NCBI GenBank assembly: GCA_003280055.1
Contig: QCGG01000004.1
Location: 62,001-126,000 of the forward strand
Length of the DNA stretch: 64,000 nt
From: Prochlorococcus sp. AG-363-P19
GTDB lineage: Bacteria; Cyanobacteriota; Cyanobacteriia; PCC-6307; Cyanobiaceae
Direction of reading: 5' to 3'
Shown piece after piece: positions 53,247-62,555 of this stretch; positions within the stretch are counted from its first letter, which is position 1; each line of letters begins with the position of its first letter. Below the pieces are notes generated by a model. That model saw only the letters and a list, made by a program, of their open reading frames with translations, was not told where the DNA came from and searched no databases. Made by a program: the position numbers and the translations under genes.

Positions 53247-53273
53247 AGGTTAGACTAGCTGGCTTGTCTAACC
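53247..53273 (+). terminator. Hairpin downstream of ychF, probable terminator
   Basis: GGTTAGAC-t-AGC-tg-GCT-t-GTCTAACC inverted repeat followed by gttttg. U-tract weak. Confidence 0.4.
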
Positions 53274-53756
53274 GTTTTGTCTAACTTTTCAGTCTCATTT
53301 AATCCATATCCATAGCGGACGTAATCGTTAATTTGTCTACTTTGCAACGGGGATGGTTCTCTTCCCAGTTACCTTCAAATTAATATCTCTAGTGTTCCCT
53401 TCTTGAATTCATCTACTTTAGCAAGAGCACAACCGTTGGTAGTAATTCTTTTAAATATCCAATTTGCTGCTTCTTTCAGAGAAGGTCGCTTTCTATACAA
53501 AATCATGGAAGAGATGACAGACGATAAGAAAGACGGGCATATGCGAAACTCTAGAGAATGATGTTGCAACAATAGATTTTTAGCATCTTAGTTCTAAGAG
53601 TTGTCGAACCGGTCTAAGCTGAGAATTTGCTTCTATCGCAGTTATCTAATGATTTTCGAAAAGATTATTTGGTAGGAGTCGAAAATTTATTGAATAAACT
53701 CAAAAACATTTTGGTTTTAAAATTTATAAAGCTGATCGATTACATGAAAAATTGTA

Positions 53757-54509
53757 CTAATAAACCTTACCGACAGTGGACTGTTGTCTGACTAACTCAA
53801 AAAATTCCTGCTTTAAAATTGGATCGTGGCGAAAATCGCCTCGTACAACTGAATTGATCATACTTGTATCTGGCTCCTTAACACCCCTCCATTTCATGCA
53901 GTAGTGTTGGGCTTTTACAATTATTCCTAGCCCTTTTGGCTCACACAGTGATTCGATTTCGTCGGCTAAAATCATAACAGCCTCTTCTTGTATATGAGGT
54001 CGAGAAAATACCCAGTCAGCTACCCGTGCAAACTTTGATAGACCTATTACCTTATCTCCAGGTTTAATTCCAATCCAACAATCGCCCAATATAGGTACCA
54101 AATGATGTGAGCATGCTGATCGTACAGAGATCGGGCCAACTGTATAAATTTCGTCTAAGTTTTTGTCATTAGGGAAGCTAGTAACCTTTGGCTGTTTATG
54201 ATACCTTCCCTTGAAGACTTCGTTAATGAACATTCGGGAAACTCTTTCAGATGTTTCTTTAGTGTTGTGATCGTTTTCAACATCTATTAGAAGAGTCTTT
54301 AGTAAGTCATTAACCCTTGACGCTACCTCCTTTTCTAAGGTGTCCAACTCACCAGGGAAAATGTACTCAGATATATTATCATTAGCATGAAATCGTGCGT
54401 TAGCTGAATTAAGCCTATTACGTATAATTTCTGAAACCAACTTACATGAAATCTGATCTTGATATTCTTCGTTGATATTTTCGTTTGATTTAGTTGAAGT
54501 CATAATCAA
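53757..54509 (-). CDS. folE: GTP cyclohydrolase I
   Basis: VRSACSHHLVPILGDCWIGI, VIGLSKFARVADWVFSRPHIQEEAV, AQHYCMKWRGVKEP. Confidence 0.9.
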   Translation of the reverse strand: MIMTSTKSNENINEEYQDQISCKLVSEIIRNRLNSANARFHANDNISEYIFPGELDTLEKEVASRVNDLLKTLLIDVENDHNTKETSERVSRMFINEVFKGRYHKQPKVTSFPNDKNLDEIYTVGPISVRSACSHHLVPILGDCWIGIKPGDKVIGLSKFARVADWVFSRPHIQEEAVMILADEIESLCEPKGLGIIVKAQHYCMKWRGVKEPDTSMINSVVRGDFRHDPILKQEFFELVRQQSTVGKVY

Positions 54510-54836
54510 AATTTAGTACAAGGTAATAATTGGCAAAAGTATTAGATAGCTGAAAACTTAAAGCTATCTTTTTTATTGTCTTACATTATAGGACATAAGA
54601 GCGATAAAACGCTTATGCAATAATACATTTGTACTAAGGGGTCACTGACGCGCGCAAAGATTTGAAGGTTTAGAAGGCTTATAAGGCCTAGAGAAGGGTT
54701 AATTATTAGCAATAATTTAACTTTAGAAGGTTTAGGGATCGGTACTGCTTTAAATAGCGACAAAGAAGAGCAGGGGAGTTAAAAAACCAAGGGTGTATAC
54801 ATAATCATATACAAAAAGATACGTATAATAGATTTA

Positions 54837-55043
54837 ATGTATATGTCTTCTCAACTGAATAGTTTATTGGCCAATCATAGAAATCCTTTTGGAGATTTTA
54901 TTTTAGAAGGGGTAAGCTTATTTGAATTAGTTGATTTAGGTTGCCTGATGAATGGCATCAAAATCAAAGCAACAATAATCACAAGGAATATGATCATAGA
55001 AAACAAGACAATTGAAGTAGTTAGATTTGCACTGCCAAGATGA
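54837..55043 (+). CDS. Small hypothetical protein
   Basis: 68 aa, no recognised family. An antisense ORF overlaps. Confidence 0.3.
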   Translation: MYMSSQLNSLLANHRNPFGDFILEGVSLFELVDLGCLMNGIKIKATIITRNMIIENKTIEVVRFALPR

Positions 55044-55358
55044 AGGGTGTTATAAATAGATTTCATTAATTTAAAAAGATATTAGACTTAGTCTAAAGCC
55101 AAATATGCATAAATTAGGTTTCGTGACAAAGCTAGCATGAATAAAAGGCGAAAAGGTGGTTTAATATAATAAAGAGAAACAATATTCAAATTAAAACCTA
55201 GTGATTCCTAGGTATATTCTAATCAACTAAATTATTATTTATTTTTGTGAATCATCTAAATATGCTAAGTATTATAGAATTAGATTTATATCTCATCCCA
55301 AATCTATCTGGGTTTAGGAGATTTCTGATCATCCCTTGCACTAAATGCACAATATATA

Positions 55359-56111
55359 ATGTATATAATCAGCAAAATTCTTCCGTTATTCTTTTTACCA
55401 CTAGGCCTAAGTCTAGTTCTTATACTATCTAGAAGGGTCTACCATTCTAAATGGCCTATACTTTCAGCTTTTACAATTCTTTGGCTCTTCAGTCTTGGAA
55501 TTGTAAAAGATGGTTTATGGCGACAGGTTGAAGCTCCATGGAAGTTAGTACCAGTCAGTTCAATTGGCACCGCTGATGCAATTGTAGTATTAAGTGGTGG
55601 AGAAATAAGATTAACTGGTGAGCCTATGCGAATTGACTGGTACGATCCAGATCGATTTCTTGCAGGTGTAGAATTATTTAAAGAAGGTAAAGCACCGTTA
55701 CTTCTATTTACTGGTGAAAAGAATACTGGAAATTTATCAACCGGGCAACTATATATTCAAGAGGCTTATAAGCGTGGGATACCATATAAAAACATGGCTA
55801 CTACCTCAATAGTGAGAAATACTTATGACGAAGCTATTGCTATTAAATCGTTAATTGGCAATTCAAATTATAAAAAACACAAAAGAGTAATACTTATAAC
55901 AAGTGGCTTTCATATGCATAGAGCCAAAAAGATTTTTGAAAGACAAGGGTTTGAAATTACCCCGTATCCAGTAAACTTCAACAGGAAAGATAGGCGAATT
56001 GGTTCTATATGGCAAGAGCCAGAACAATGGATACCAAAAGCAAGCAACCTTTCAGAAAGCTCAAGAGCAATTAGGGAGTTGATCGGAAGATTTTATTATA
56101 GGATATGGTAA
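55359..56111 (+). CDS. YdcF family (DUF218) protein
   Basis: GTADAIVVLSGGEIRLTGEP...ATTSIVRNTYDEAIAIK...VILITSGFHMHRAKKIFERQG. Confidence 0.9.
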   Translation: MYIISKILPLFFLPLGLSLVLILSRRVYHSKWPILSAFTILWLFSLGIVKDGLWRQVEAPWKLVPVSSIGTADAIVVLSGGEIRLTGEPMRIDWYDPDRFLAGVELFKEGKAPLLLFTGEKNTGNLSTGQLYIQEAYKRGIPYKNMATTSIVRNTYDEAIAIKSLIGNSNYKKHKRVILITSGFHMHRAKKIFERQGFEITPYPVNFNRKDRRIGSIWQEPEQWIPKASNLSESSRAIRELIGRFYYRIW

Positions 56112-56113
56112 TG

Positions 56114-57607
56114 TTATTTTTTAGTGATTGACTTGAAATAGATTTGAATTTTTGCACCTCCAAGCTCTTCTGAAATACCAAATCGAATAAATCCACCTGT
56201 ATCATCTACAACTCTTCTAACAATCATTAATCCCAGTCCCATTCCTCCAGTTGTTGATTTATATAGATTATATCCATTAGGTACAGACAATGGATCAAAT
56301 CCCATACCACTATTTTCGATTTCAAAAATCACGAAAGAAGAAAAATTTATATTTATTCTGATTACACCATTTTCTCCTGCAGCAGTAATTGAATTTTTGA
56401 GCAGATTTCTTATTACAGCCTGCAATTGTATCTGGCCAGCTTTAATATTAGGGATATAAGAGTCTATAGTCACTGATAAATCCTGATCTAGGCGGTTTAA
56501 TTCAGAAGCTAACTGTTTTTTTACTGTATTGACAGCGATCTCAAGATCGGCAAAATCTGTATCACGTATACCAGCTAAAGTTAAATCTTGAATTGATTTA
56601 GTATTTAGAACAACAGCATCAAGTTCCTTAAGGCAAAGCTTAGACTTATCAAGCAAATCGTTTCTAGAATTTAAATTACCATTTAGATTTAGACTCGAAC
56701 CAAATTCTTGTACAAGTTCTTCTAAAAGTAATCTCAATCTTATTAATGGTTGTCCTATTTCATGTATTACTGCTCCCGATGCTTCTGCAGCTAAACGTGA
56801 ACGCATGAATGTTTTCTCTTGATCAAGAGCTTTTCCGGTAGTTTGAAAGATCAATCCAAGTACTCCTATAGAAAGCAAAAGCCATGCAGAAGTTGATAAC
56901 ACTCTTAGGTCCTGAAGGGTGTTAAAAAGTTCGGGATTTAGATTGATTCTTTCCAGTAAAGCCCTTTCGATATATGCCGCAGAAAACAAAACTCCCAAAA
57001 GAACAATTAAAGGGGCATAAAGATAGTTTCTTCGATCTCTCCAAACAGCGTGTTTTATTGGTAAAAGCAATAAAATCAATGGAAGTATGATTAAAGATCC
57101 AATTGAATCTCCCATCCACCAAAAGAAAGAAGACGTAAACACTTCATCTAGTGAAGTTACTGATGAAAGATAATTTAATTTAAAAAGGAAAAATGTTAAT
57201 GCAGCTAACCAATTACCTAATGGTCCAATCCAGAGTAAAAATGCAAGCAATTTATAAAAACTAGAAAGTGTGTCATCTAGCAAGTTATTTCGAAACAAAG
57301 CCCATCGCACCAAATAAGCCTGAAATGCAGCAGCAATACATACTGGCAACATAAAAGTTTGGAAACCAAGTCCATTGCTGAGATCAAAAGCTGTTGCCAA
57401 GAGATTCCCAATAGCTAGTCCTGGGAAAACTATCCAGCCTTGAGTTATTGCTAATCCGTTAGCAAAACCTGCAGCTGGCCAAAGAGTTATGGCTGAAGAT
57501 TGCCAGGTAAATAAAAATTTTGCAAAGATTGCGAGCAGTAAATATATAACTACTACTACAGCGTTAAGGCTTAAGATAAAAATTAATTTTTTAAATGTCT
57601 TGGTCAC
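56114..57607 (-). CDS. Sensor histidine kinase with MASE1-like membrane sensor domain
   Basis: N-term LFTWQSSAITLWPAAGFANGLAI (MASE1-like). Putative H-box VIHEIGQPLIRLRLLLEEL, N-box IRNLLKNSITAAGENG, G-box GGMGLGLMIVRRVV. Confidence 0.85.
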   Translation of the reverse strand: MTKTFKKLIFILSLNAVVVVIYLLLAIFAKFLFTWQSSAITLWPAAGFANGLAITQGWIVFPGLAIGNLLATAFDLSNGLGFQTFMLPVCIAAAFQAYLVRWALFRNNLLDDTLSSFYKLLAFLLWIGPLGNWLAALTFFLFKLNYLSSVTSLDEVFTSSFFWWMGDSIGSLIILPLILLLLPIKHAVWRDRRNYLYAPLIVLLGVLFSAAYIERALLERINLNPELFNTLQDLRVLSTSAWLLLSIGVLGLIFQTTGKALDQEKTFMRSRLAAEASGAVIHEIGQPLIRLRLLLEELVQEFGSSLNLNGNLNSRNDLLDKSKLCLKELDAVVLNTKSIQDLTLAGIRDTDFADLEIAVNTVKKQLASELNRLDQDLSVTIDSYIPNIKAGQIQLQAVIRNLLKNSITAAGENGVIRININFSSFVIFEIENSGMGFDPLSVPNGYNLYKSTTGGMGLGLMIVRRVVDDTGGFIRFGISEELGGAKIQIYFKSITKK

Positions 57608-58188
57608 ATTTCTTTTGGCAAATTTCTGGCAAGAGTAACCAATGCAGAGCCTTTGAGTCCTAATTTCTTGGTAATTTGTCGTCTATGCGTCTGAGCTGTA
57701 GAAAAACTAATTTGCAATTTCTTTGCAATCATAGCAGTATCTAATCCATCACCAATTAGGCGTAAAAATTCTATTTGTCTTGGAGTTAGTATCGTTAAAT
57801 CAGGAAGATTGCTATCAAGTTCCCTGGAGAGTTCCCAAATAGCATCCCTCAAAGGAGCCAAGCCATCAGCCTTGTTAATAAGTGAATGAACACTAGTTAG
57901 AAGTTTTGCAGGCAATAGATATTGCTCAGATTGGGCAGTGAGTATAAGAATGCGTCCTTGCGGGTTATGACTGACAAAAATTTCTGCGATTTCAATGCCA
58001 GAGCCGTCCGAAAGATGAAGGTCTAACAAAAGCCAATCTGGTTTGTTCCTCTTTAAAAAAACTGTTGCGTCTTTTACTGAAGATACTCTGCTTATATCCC
58101 CTGCGGGCACATTGATCAAATTTGAGACTTCCTGAACAAGAAAGTCCAGAAGGATTATGTCATCTTCAACAATGAGAACTTCTAGCAC
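57604..58188 (-). CDS. NarL/FixJ (LuxR-HTH) response regulator
   Basis: EVLIVEDDIILLDFL, phospho-Asp PDWLLLDLHLSDGSG, HTH LTPRQIEFLRLIGDGLDTAMIAKKLQISFSTAQTHRRQITKKLGL. Start overlaps kinase by ATGA. Confidence 0.92.
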   Translation of the reverse strand: MLEVLIVEDDIILLDFLVQEVSNLINVPAGDISRVSSVKDATVFLKRNKPDWLLLDLHLSDGSGIEIAEIFVSHNPQGRILILTAQSEQYLLPAKLLTSVHSLINKADGLAPLRDAIWELSRELDSNLPDLTILTPRQIEFLRLIGDGLDTAMIAKKLQISFSTAQTHRRQITKKLGLKGSALVTLARNLPKEM

Positions 58189-58294
58189 TATCGAATCACG
58201 TCCCTCAAAAGAATAAAGCTATTAGTGAGTAACTACTTATAAAGTTGACATTAAGAATTCAGCATCAGCAAGAGAATAGGCCTATAACATCTAG

Positions 58295-58322
58295 ATAGCA
58301 TACCCATTAATGGGTATGCTAT
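58295..58322. promoter_or_regulatory. 28-bp perfect palindrome, candidate response-regulator operator
   Basis: ATAGCATACCCATT|AATGGGTATGCTAT. Contains TACCCAT-TA-ATGGGTA. Confidence 0.65.
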
Positions 58323-58363
58323 GTCATTCACAAGCCTTAATTAGTCTCAAGTTTCAAGACTTT

Positions 58364-58696
58364 ATGGCATATTTCCAATACTTCAGCCAAGTTCAAACCG
58401 ATTGCCTGCTTAGTAACTTTGAAAGCTTGCTGGAACAAGCTGGATTAAGGGTTTCAAAGGAATACAGCAATCAAGCTCAAATTTTTGCAGAGGACAAAAA
58501 TCGTGAACAAGGTTGCCAAATAATTGTAAAAGTAATAATTTCCTGGTCTGACAAAGCTTTGAGAAAATGCTCTATTGAAATCAGAAGCGACGAGCCTTAC
58601 TCGAAAAGAAATACAAGGTGTGAAACCATCAACAAACTTCTTCACTCAATAATCCCTCCACATGAAAGCTCAAAGAATCCCAAAAAACATGATTAA
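58364..58696 (+). CDS. Conserved hypothetical protein
   Basis: MAYFQYFSQVQTDCLLSNFESLLEQAGLRVSKEYSNQAQIFAED. Track start 58310 lies inside the palindrome; 58364 is preferred. Confidence 0.6.
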   Translation: MAYFQYFSQVQTDCLLSNFESLLEQAGLRVSKEYSNQAQIFAEDKNREQGCQIIVKVIISWSDKALRKCSIEIRSDEPYSKRNTRCETINKLLHSIIPPHESSKNPKKHD

Positions 58697-58700
58697 ATAA

Positions 58701-58958
58701 ATGCAGAAAACAATTTTCTCCAATTTTTTCTTTTTTGTTTTACCTATTGGAATAATTTTTGTTGCTCATCAAAATGTCCTAGCCAAATGTCTCCAAGAAA
58801 GACCTTTTTTACTATTTCCAGTTAATACTTCTGGAAATAACTTCCTTCATTATGACAATCACTTAAAAAGAAGTATTTCTATTCAAGGAAATTCTTTAAA
58901 TAGCAAAGCAGAGATAAAAGGTTTTCATTCTGACTACAAGCAATCAGAGGTCAATTGA
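58701..58958 (+). CDS. Small secreted or hypothetical protein
   Basis: 85 aa with N-terminal hydrophobic segment MQKTIFSNFFFFVLPIGIIFVAHQNVLA. Confidence 0.4.
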   Translation: MQKTIFSNFFFFVLPIGIIFVAHQNVLAKCLQERPFLLFPVNTSGNNFLHYDNHLKRSISIQGNSLNSKAEIKGFHSDYKQSEVN

Positions 58959-59032
58959 CGACAAAAGAACACGCAAAGCCAATTCTTTATTGTTTTTAGC
59001 TTTAGAATCCCAAGAAGTATTTATCTAGCTTT

Positions 59033-59437
59033 ATGGAAGCAAATCAAATCCATTTATTAGAGGATCTTAATAAGTTGCGATCCGCCCCTGAAATTCCAAT
59101 GCCTCAATCAGAAAATATCTTCAAAGAATTAAAAGAGAAAATTGAGAATTCTGATTGGTTCACTATTGGCATTATGGCCCCGTCCTCAAATGTTGCAATC
59201 TCTGCATTAAGGGAATTGGAAGATTGCTTCTCGTGGGAAGCAATGAGAATAGTCGAGAAACCAGATATTGACGGCCCTGTTTTCCTAAAGGCAAATCAAA
59301 ATACTGGTGACGTTTACATACGCATCGAGTATGGGTTAGGAGAAGGAATTTTAATATCATGTCAGCAAAATGATCCAAATAAGAAAATCAATACTTTCGG
59401 ACCTTTCCCCTTGAAATTCTTTCAGAGAATTCATTGA
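59033..59437 (+). CDS. DUF1824-type protein
   Basis: WFTIGIMAPSSNVAISALRELEDCFSWEAMRIVE...GDVYIRIEYGLGEGILISCQQND. Confidence 0.75.
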   Translation: MEANQIHLLEDLNKLRSAPEIPMPQSENIFKELKEKIENSDWFTIGIMAPSSNVAISALRELEDCFSWEAMRIVEKPDIDGPVFLKANQNTGDVYIRIEYGLGEGILISCQQNDPNKKINTFGPFPLKFFQRIH

Positions 59438-59453
59438 GGATTATTAAAAGATC

Positions 59454-59486
59454 AAAAAAAAAGACAAGGAAATCCCTGTCTTTTTT
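59454..59486. terminator. Bidirectional intrinsic terminator
   Basis: AAAAAGACAAGG-aaat-CCcTGTCTTTTTT between convergent genes. Confidence 0.75.
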
Positions 59487-59541
59487 GAAATTATTTAGAA
59501 AAACAAGATAGAACTTTTTTTCTAACTAAATTTTAAATGAA

Positions 59542-59742
59542 CTAATTATCCCTTGTTGCCCAAGGATCTATCCTTTTGGAATCATCGGAATAATAAAGAA
59601 ATTGGGTCATGCCAAAAACAGCTCCCAATCCACATAATGCTGCTACGAGATTAAAACCTCCAGATGGCTTTATTAATCCAATGTCAGAAGGGTGAGGCAG
59701 TTGAGTTGCGAAATCTATGATGTGGGATAAATCAATCATCAA
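59542..59742 (-). CDS. Small conserved membrane protein
   Basis: 66 aa, single TM FNLVAALCGLGAVFGMTQFLYY, tail DPWATRDN. Possibly photosynthesis-related by context only. Confidence 0.5.
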   Translation of the reverse strand: MMIDLSHIIDFATQLPHPSDIGLIKPSGGFNLVAALCGLGAVFGMTQFLYYSDDSKRIDPWATRDN

Positions 59743-60061
59743 TAAAAAAGGCTTGCTATGAGCCTTGTGTTGAGAGAATCAAGCTTTTATAGACCAGAAG
59801 AGCTCATTAGATGTAGCTCTGTTGCATCTTGAAAACTGAAAGAAGAACTCAAATCTGAATTCCGAAAGGAAGCCAAAAGCATAGTTACCTTTCAAAACCC
59901 TAATCAGAACAAGGGTGTAATGAAGACAAAGTTAAAGTTGAGTTCTTATTTTGGTTCCTTTGAAAGGCTTCTTACAAGGCATCACGGTTGTTTAACCGCT
60001 TACCACTTAATGCACATTTGCTTGTATTCTCAGCAGGTATATACGTCTTGCGCACCTAATT

Positions 60062-61114
60062 ATGCAGACCTATGGCAATCCAAACCCAACCTACGGGTGG
60101 TGGGCTGCAAATTCTTATGTCACCAATCGGTCAGGCCGATTCATCGCCGCACATGCTGGCCATACAGGACTGATCGCATTCGCTGCTGGCGCAGCAACTC
60201 TTGCTGAGATGGCAGCCTATGACCCATCAGTACCTATGGGTCACCAGAGCTCAATATTCTTGGCTCATTTAGCTTCCATAGGCATTGGCTTCGATGAAGC
60301 TGGTGTTTGGACAGGAGCAGGTGTTGTGACAATAGCCATTGTTCACCTTGTCTTCTCCATGGTCTATGGAGCCGGTGGCCTATTACATGGTGTTCTTTTT
60401 GAAGAGAAGACTGAAGACGAGGAGGTTATCCAAGCCCAAAAATTTAAATTGGAATGGAACAACCCTGACAACCAAACCTTTATCCTTGGCCATCATTTAA
60501 TTTTCTTTGGTGTTGCCTGTATTTGGTTTGTCGAATGGGCCAGAGTTCATGGGATCTATGACCCAGCCATAGGTGCTGTTCGTCAAGTTAATTACAACCT
60601 AGATCTAACTCAAATCTGGAACCATCAATTTGACTTCCTCGCAATCGATAGCCTTGAGGATGTAATGGGAGGTCATGCCTTCCTAGCATTCTTTGAAATA
60701 GGTGGAGGAGCCTTCCACATTGCTACAAAGCAAATCGGTGAATACACAGAGTTCAAAGGTTCAGAATTGCTTTCAGCAGAAGCTATTCTTTCCTGGTCTC
60801 TTGCTGGTATTGGTTGGATGGCTGTGGTAGCTGCCTTCTGGTGCGCTACTAATACAACTGTTTATCCAGTTGAATGGTACGGAGAACCTTTAGCTCTTAA
60901 GTTCACAATTGCTCCTTTCTGGTTAGATACCGTTGACCTTACTGACGGCGCCTTCTTTGGTCATACAACCAGGATGGCAATAGTGAACATCCACTATGGC
61001 CTTGGCTTCTTTGCATTGCAGGGACACCTTTGGCATGCTTTAAGAGCTATGGGTTTTGACTTCACACGTTTATTAGACAGAAATGGTCCTTTCGGAGCAG
61101 AAAGAACTCTTTAG
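60062..61114 (+). CDS. pcb: Chlorophyll a/b binding light-harvesting protein Pcb
   Basis: MQTYGNPNPTYGWWAANSYVTNRSGRFIAAHAGHTGLIAFAAGAATLAEMAAYDPSVPMGHQ...FALQGHLWHALRAMGFDF. CP43-like six-TM antenna. Confidence 0.95.
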   Translation: MQTYGNPNPTYGWWAANSYVTNRSGRFIAAHAGHTGLIAFAAGAATLAEMAAYDPSVPMGHQSSIFLAHLASIGIGFDEAGVWTGAGVVTIAIVHLVFSMVYGAGGLLHGVLFEEKTEDEEVIQAQKFKLEWNNPDNQTFILGHHLIFFGVACIWFVEWARVHGIYDPAIGAVRQVNYNLDLTQIWNHQFDFLAIDSLEDVMGGHAFLAFFEIGGGAFHIATKQIGEYTEFKGSELLSAEAILSWSLAGIGWMAVVAAFWCATNTTVYPVEWYGEPLALKFTIAPFWLDTVDLTDGAFFGHTTRMAIVNIHYGLGFFALQGHLWHALRAMGFDFTRLLDRNGPFGAERTL

Positions 61115-61185
61115 AGGACTAGGCTTTGAACTGATTTAGTCACCCCCTAATCTCCACTGAATTGCCCAAATGGCATTTCAGCAAT

Positions 61186-61228
61186 AAAAAGAAGAGCCTC
61201 ATCAGAAATGACGAGGCTCTTCTTTTTT
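61186..61228. terminator. Intrinsic terminator after first pcb
   Basis: AAAAAGAAGAGCCTCaTCAgaaaTGAcGAGGCTCTTCTTTTTT. Confidence 0.9.
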
Positions 61229-61262
61229 AACGTCATAGTATTTACGGACTAGATTTACAAAC

Positions 61263-61286
61263 TAAATAAAGACCTTTAACTATTCG
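61263..61286 (+). repeat. 24-bp leader repeat copy 1 upstream of second pcb
   Basis: CTAAATAAAGACCTTTAACTATTC, identical to 63074-63097. Confidence 0.85.
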
Positions 61287-61349
61287 GTCCATATCAATTG
61301 AGCAGCTTGTAGGGTTTGGAGGATATCTTGCTTTTATCACTTAAAAATC

Positions 61350-62435
61350 ATGCAGACCTATGGAAATCCAGGTATCTCCTACGGGTGGTGGGCTGGTAAT
61401 TCTGTGGTCACCAACCGCTCCGGTCGATTCATTGCCTCACATGTTGGGCATACAGGATTGATCGCTTTTGCGGCTGGTGGAAGCACCCTCTGGGAGCTTG
61501 CACGCTTTGACCCATCGGTGCCTATGGGGCATCAGAGCTCAATATTTTTAGCTCATTTGGCTTCTATTGGCATTGGCTTCGATGAAGCTGGTGTCTGGAC
61601 AGGGGTAGGTGTTGCATCTATCGCTATTGTCCACCTGGTTTTTTCCATGGTCTATGGAGCTGGTGGTCTATTACATGGTGTTCTGTTTGATGAGAAGGTT
61701 GAGGACAGCAACGTCCTTCAAGCTCAGAAATTCAAACTCGAATGGAACAATCCTGACAATCAAACCTTCATACTTGGCCACCATTTGATTTTCTTTGGTG
61801 TTGCCTGTGTTTGGTTTGTCGAATGGGCCAGAATCCATGGCATTTATGACCCTGCGCTAGGTGCTGTTAGGCAGGTTAATTACAACCTTGACCTATCAAT
61901 GATTTGGCAACGCCAATTTGACTTTCTAAGCATTGATAGTCTTGAGGATGTAATGGGGGGCCACGCATTCTTAGCCTTTGCAGAGATCACCGGTGGAGCA
62001 TTCCACGTTGTTGCAGGCTCTACAGCATGGGAAAAGAAACGTCTTGGTACTTTCAGTAAGTTCAAAGGAGCTGAATTGCTTTCAGCAGAAGCTGTTCTTT
62101 CCTGGTCACTTGCTGGTATCGGCTGGATGGCGATTGTTGCTGCTTTCTGGTGTGCTACTAACACCACTGTTTATCCAGAAGCCTGGTATGGAGAAGCACT
62201 TCAACTGAAGTTTTCTGTATCACCTTATTGGATTGATACTGGCGATCTTTCTGACAGCACTGCTTTCTTAGGTCACTCAACAAGAGCTGCTCTTACAAAT
62301 GTCCATTACTACCTAGGATTCTTCTTCCTACAAGGACATTTCTGGCATGCACTTCGTGCCCTTGGCTTCGACTTCAGCAAACTTAAGTCTGCTGTAGGAA
62401 ACGAAGAAGATAAGACCTTCACCATTACAAACTAG
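61350..62435 (+). CDS. pcb: Chlorophyll a/b binding light-harvesting protein Pcb (second copy)
   Basis: MQTYGNPGISYGWWAGNSVVTNRSGRFIASHVGHTGLIAFAAGG; strongly similar to the first copy. Confidence 0.95.
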   Translation: MQTYGNPGISYGWWAGNSVVTNRSGRFIASHVGHTGLIAFAAGGSTLWELARFDPSVPMGHQSSIFLAHLASIGIGFDEAGVWTGVGVASIAIVHLVFSMVYGAGGLLHGVLFDEKVEDSNVLQAQKFKLEWNNPDNQTFILGHHLIFFGVACVWFVEWARIHGIYDPALGAVRQVNYNLDLSMIWQRQFDFLSIDSLEDVMGGHAFLAFAEITGGAFHVVAGSTAWEKKRLGTFSKFKGAELLSAEAVLSWSLAGIGWMAIVAAFWCATNTTVYPEAWYGEALQLKFSVSPYWIDTGDLSDSTAFLGHSTRAALTNVHYYLGFFFLQGHFWHALRALGFDFSKLKSAVGNEEDKTFTITN

Positions 62436-62445
62436 ATGAGTTTTC

Positions 62446-62479
62446 GTTCCGATTGAAAACAGTTGTTTTCAATCGGAAC
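62446..62479. terminator. 15-bp perfect hairpin after second pcb
   Basis: GTTCCGATTGAAAAC-agtt-GTTTTCAATCGGAAC. Confidence 0.6.
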
Positions 62480-62485
62480 CCTTCC

Positions 62486-62531
62486 ATCAACAGAAAAAGC
62501 CCCGAATTTTTACGGGGCTTTTTCTGTTGAT
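62486..62531. terminator. 19-bp perfect hairpin terminator, bidirectional
   Basis: ATCAACAGAAAAAGCCCCG-aattttta-CGGGGCTTTTTCTGTTGAT. Confidence 0.85.
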
Positions 62532-62555
62532 GGGCTTTGTAAAAGAGGAAACTTA

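Noticed and set aside
59920-60207. 95-aa ORF in the pcb leader
   Set aside because: Runs out of frame into pcb; the overlap portion is an alternate-frame read of the conserved Pcb N-terminus.
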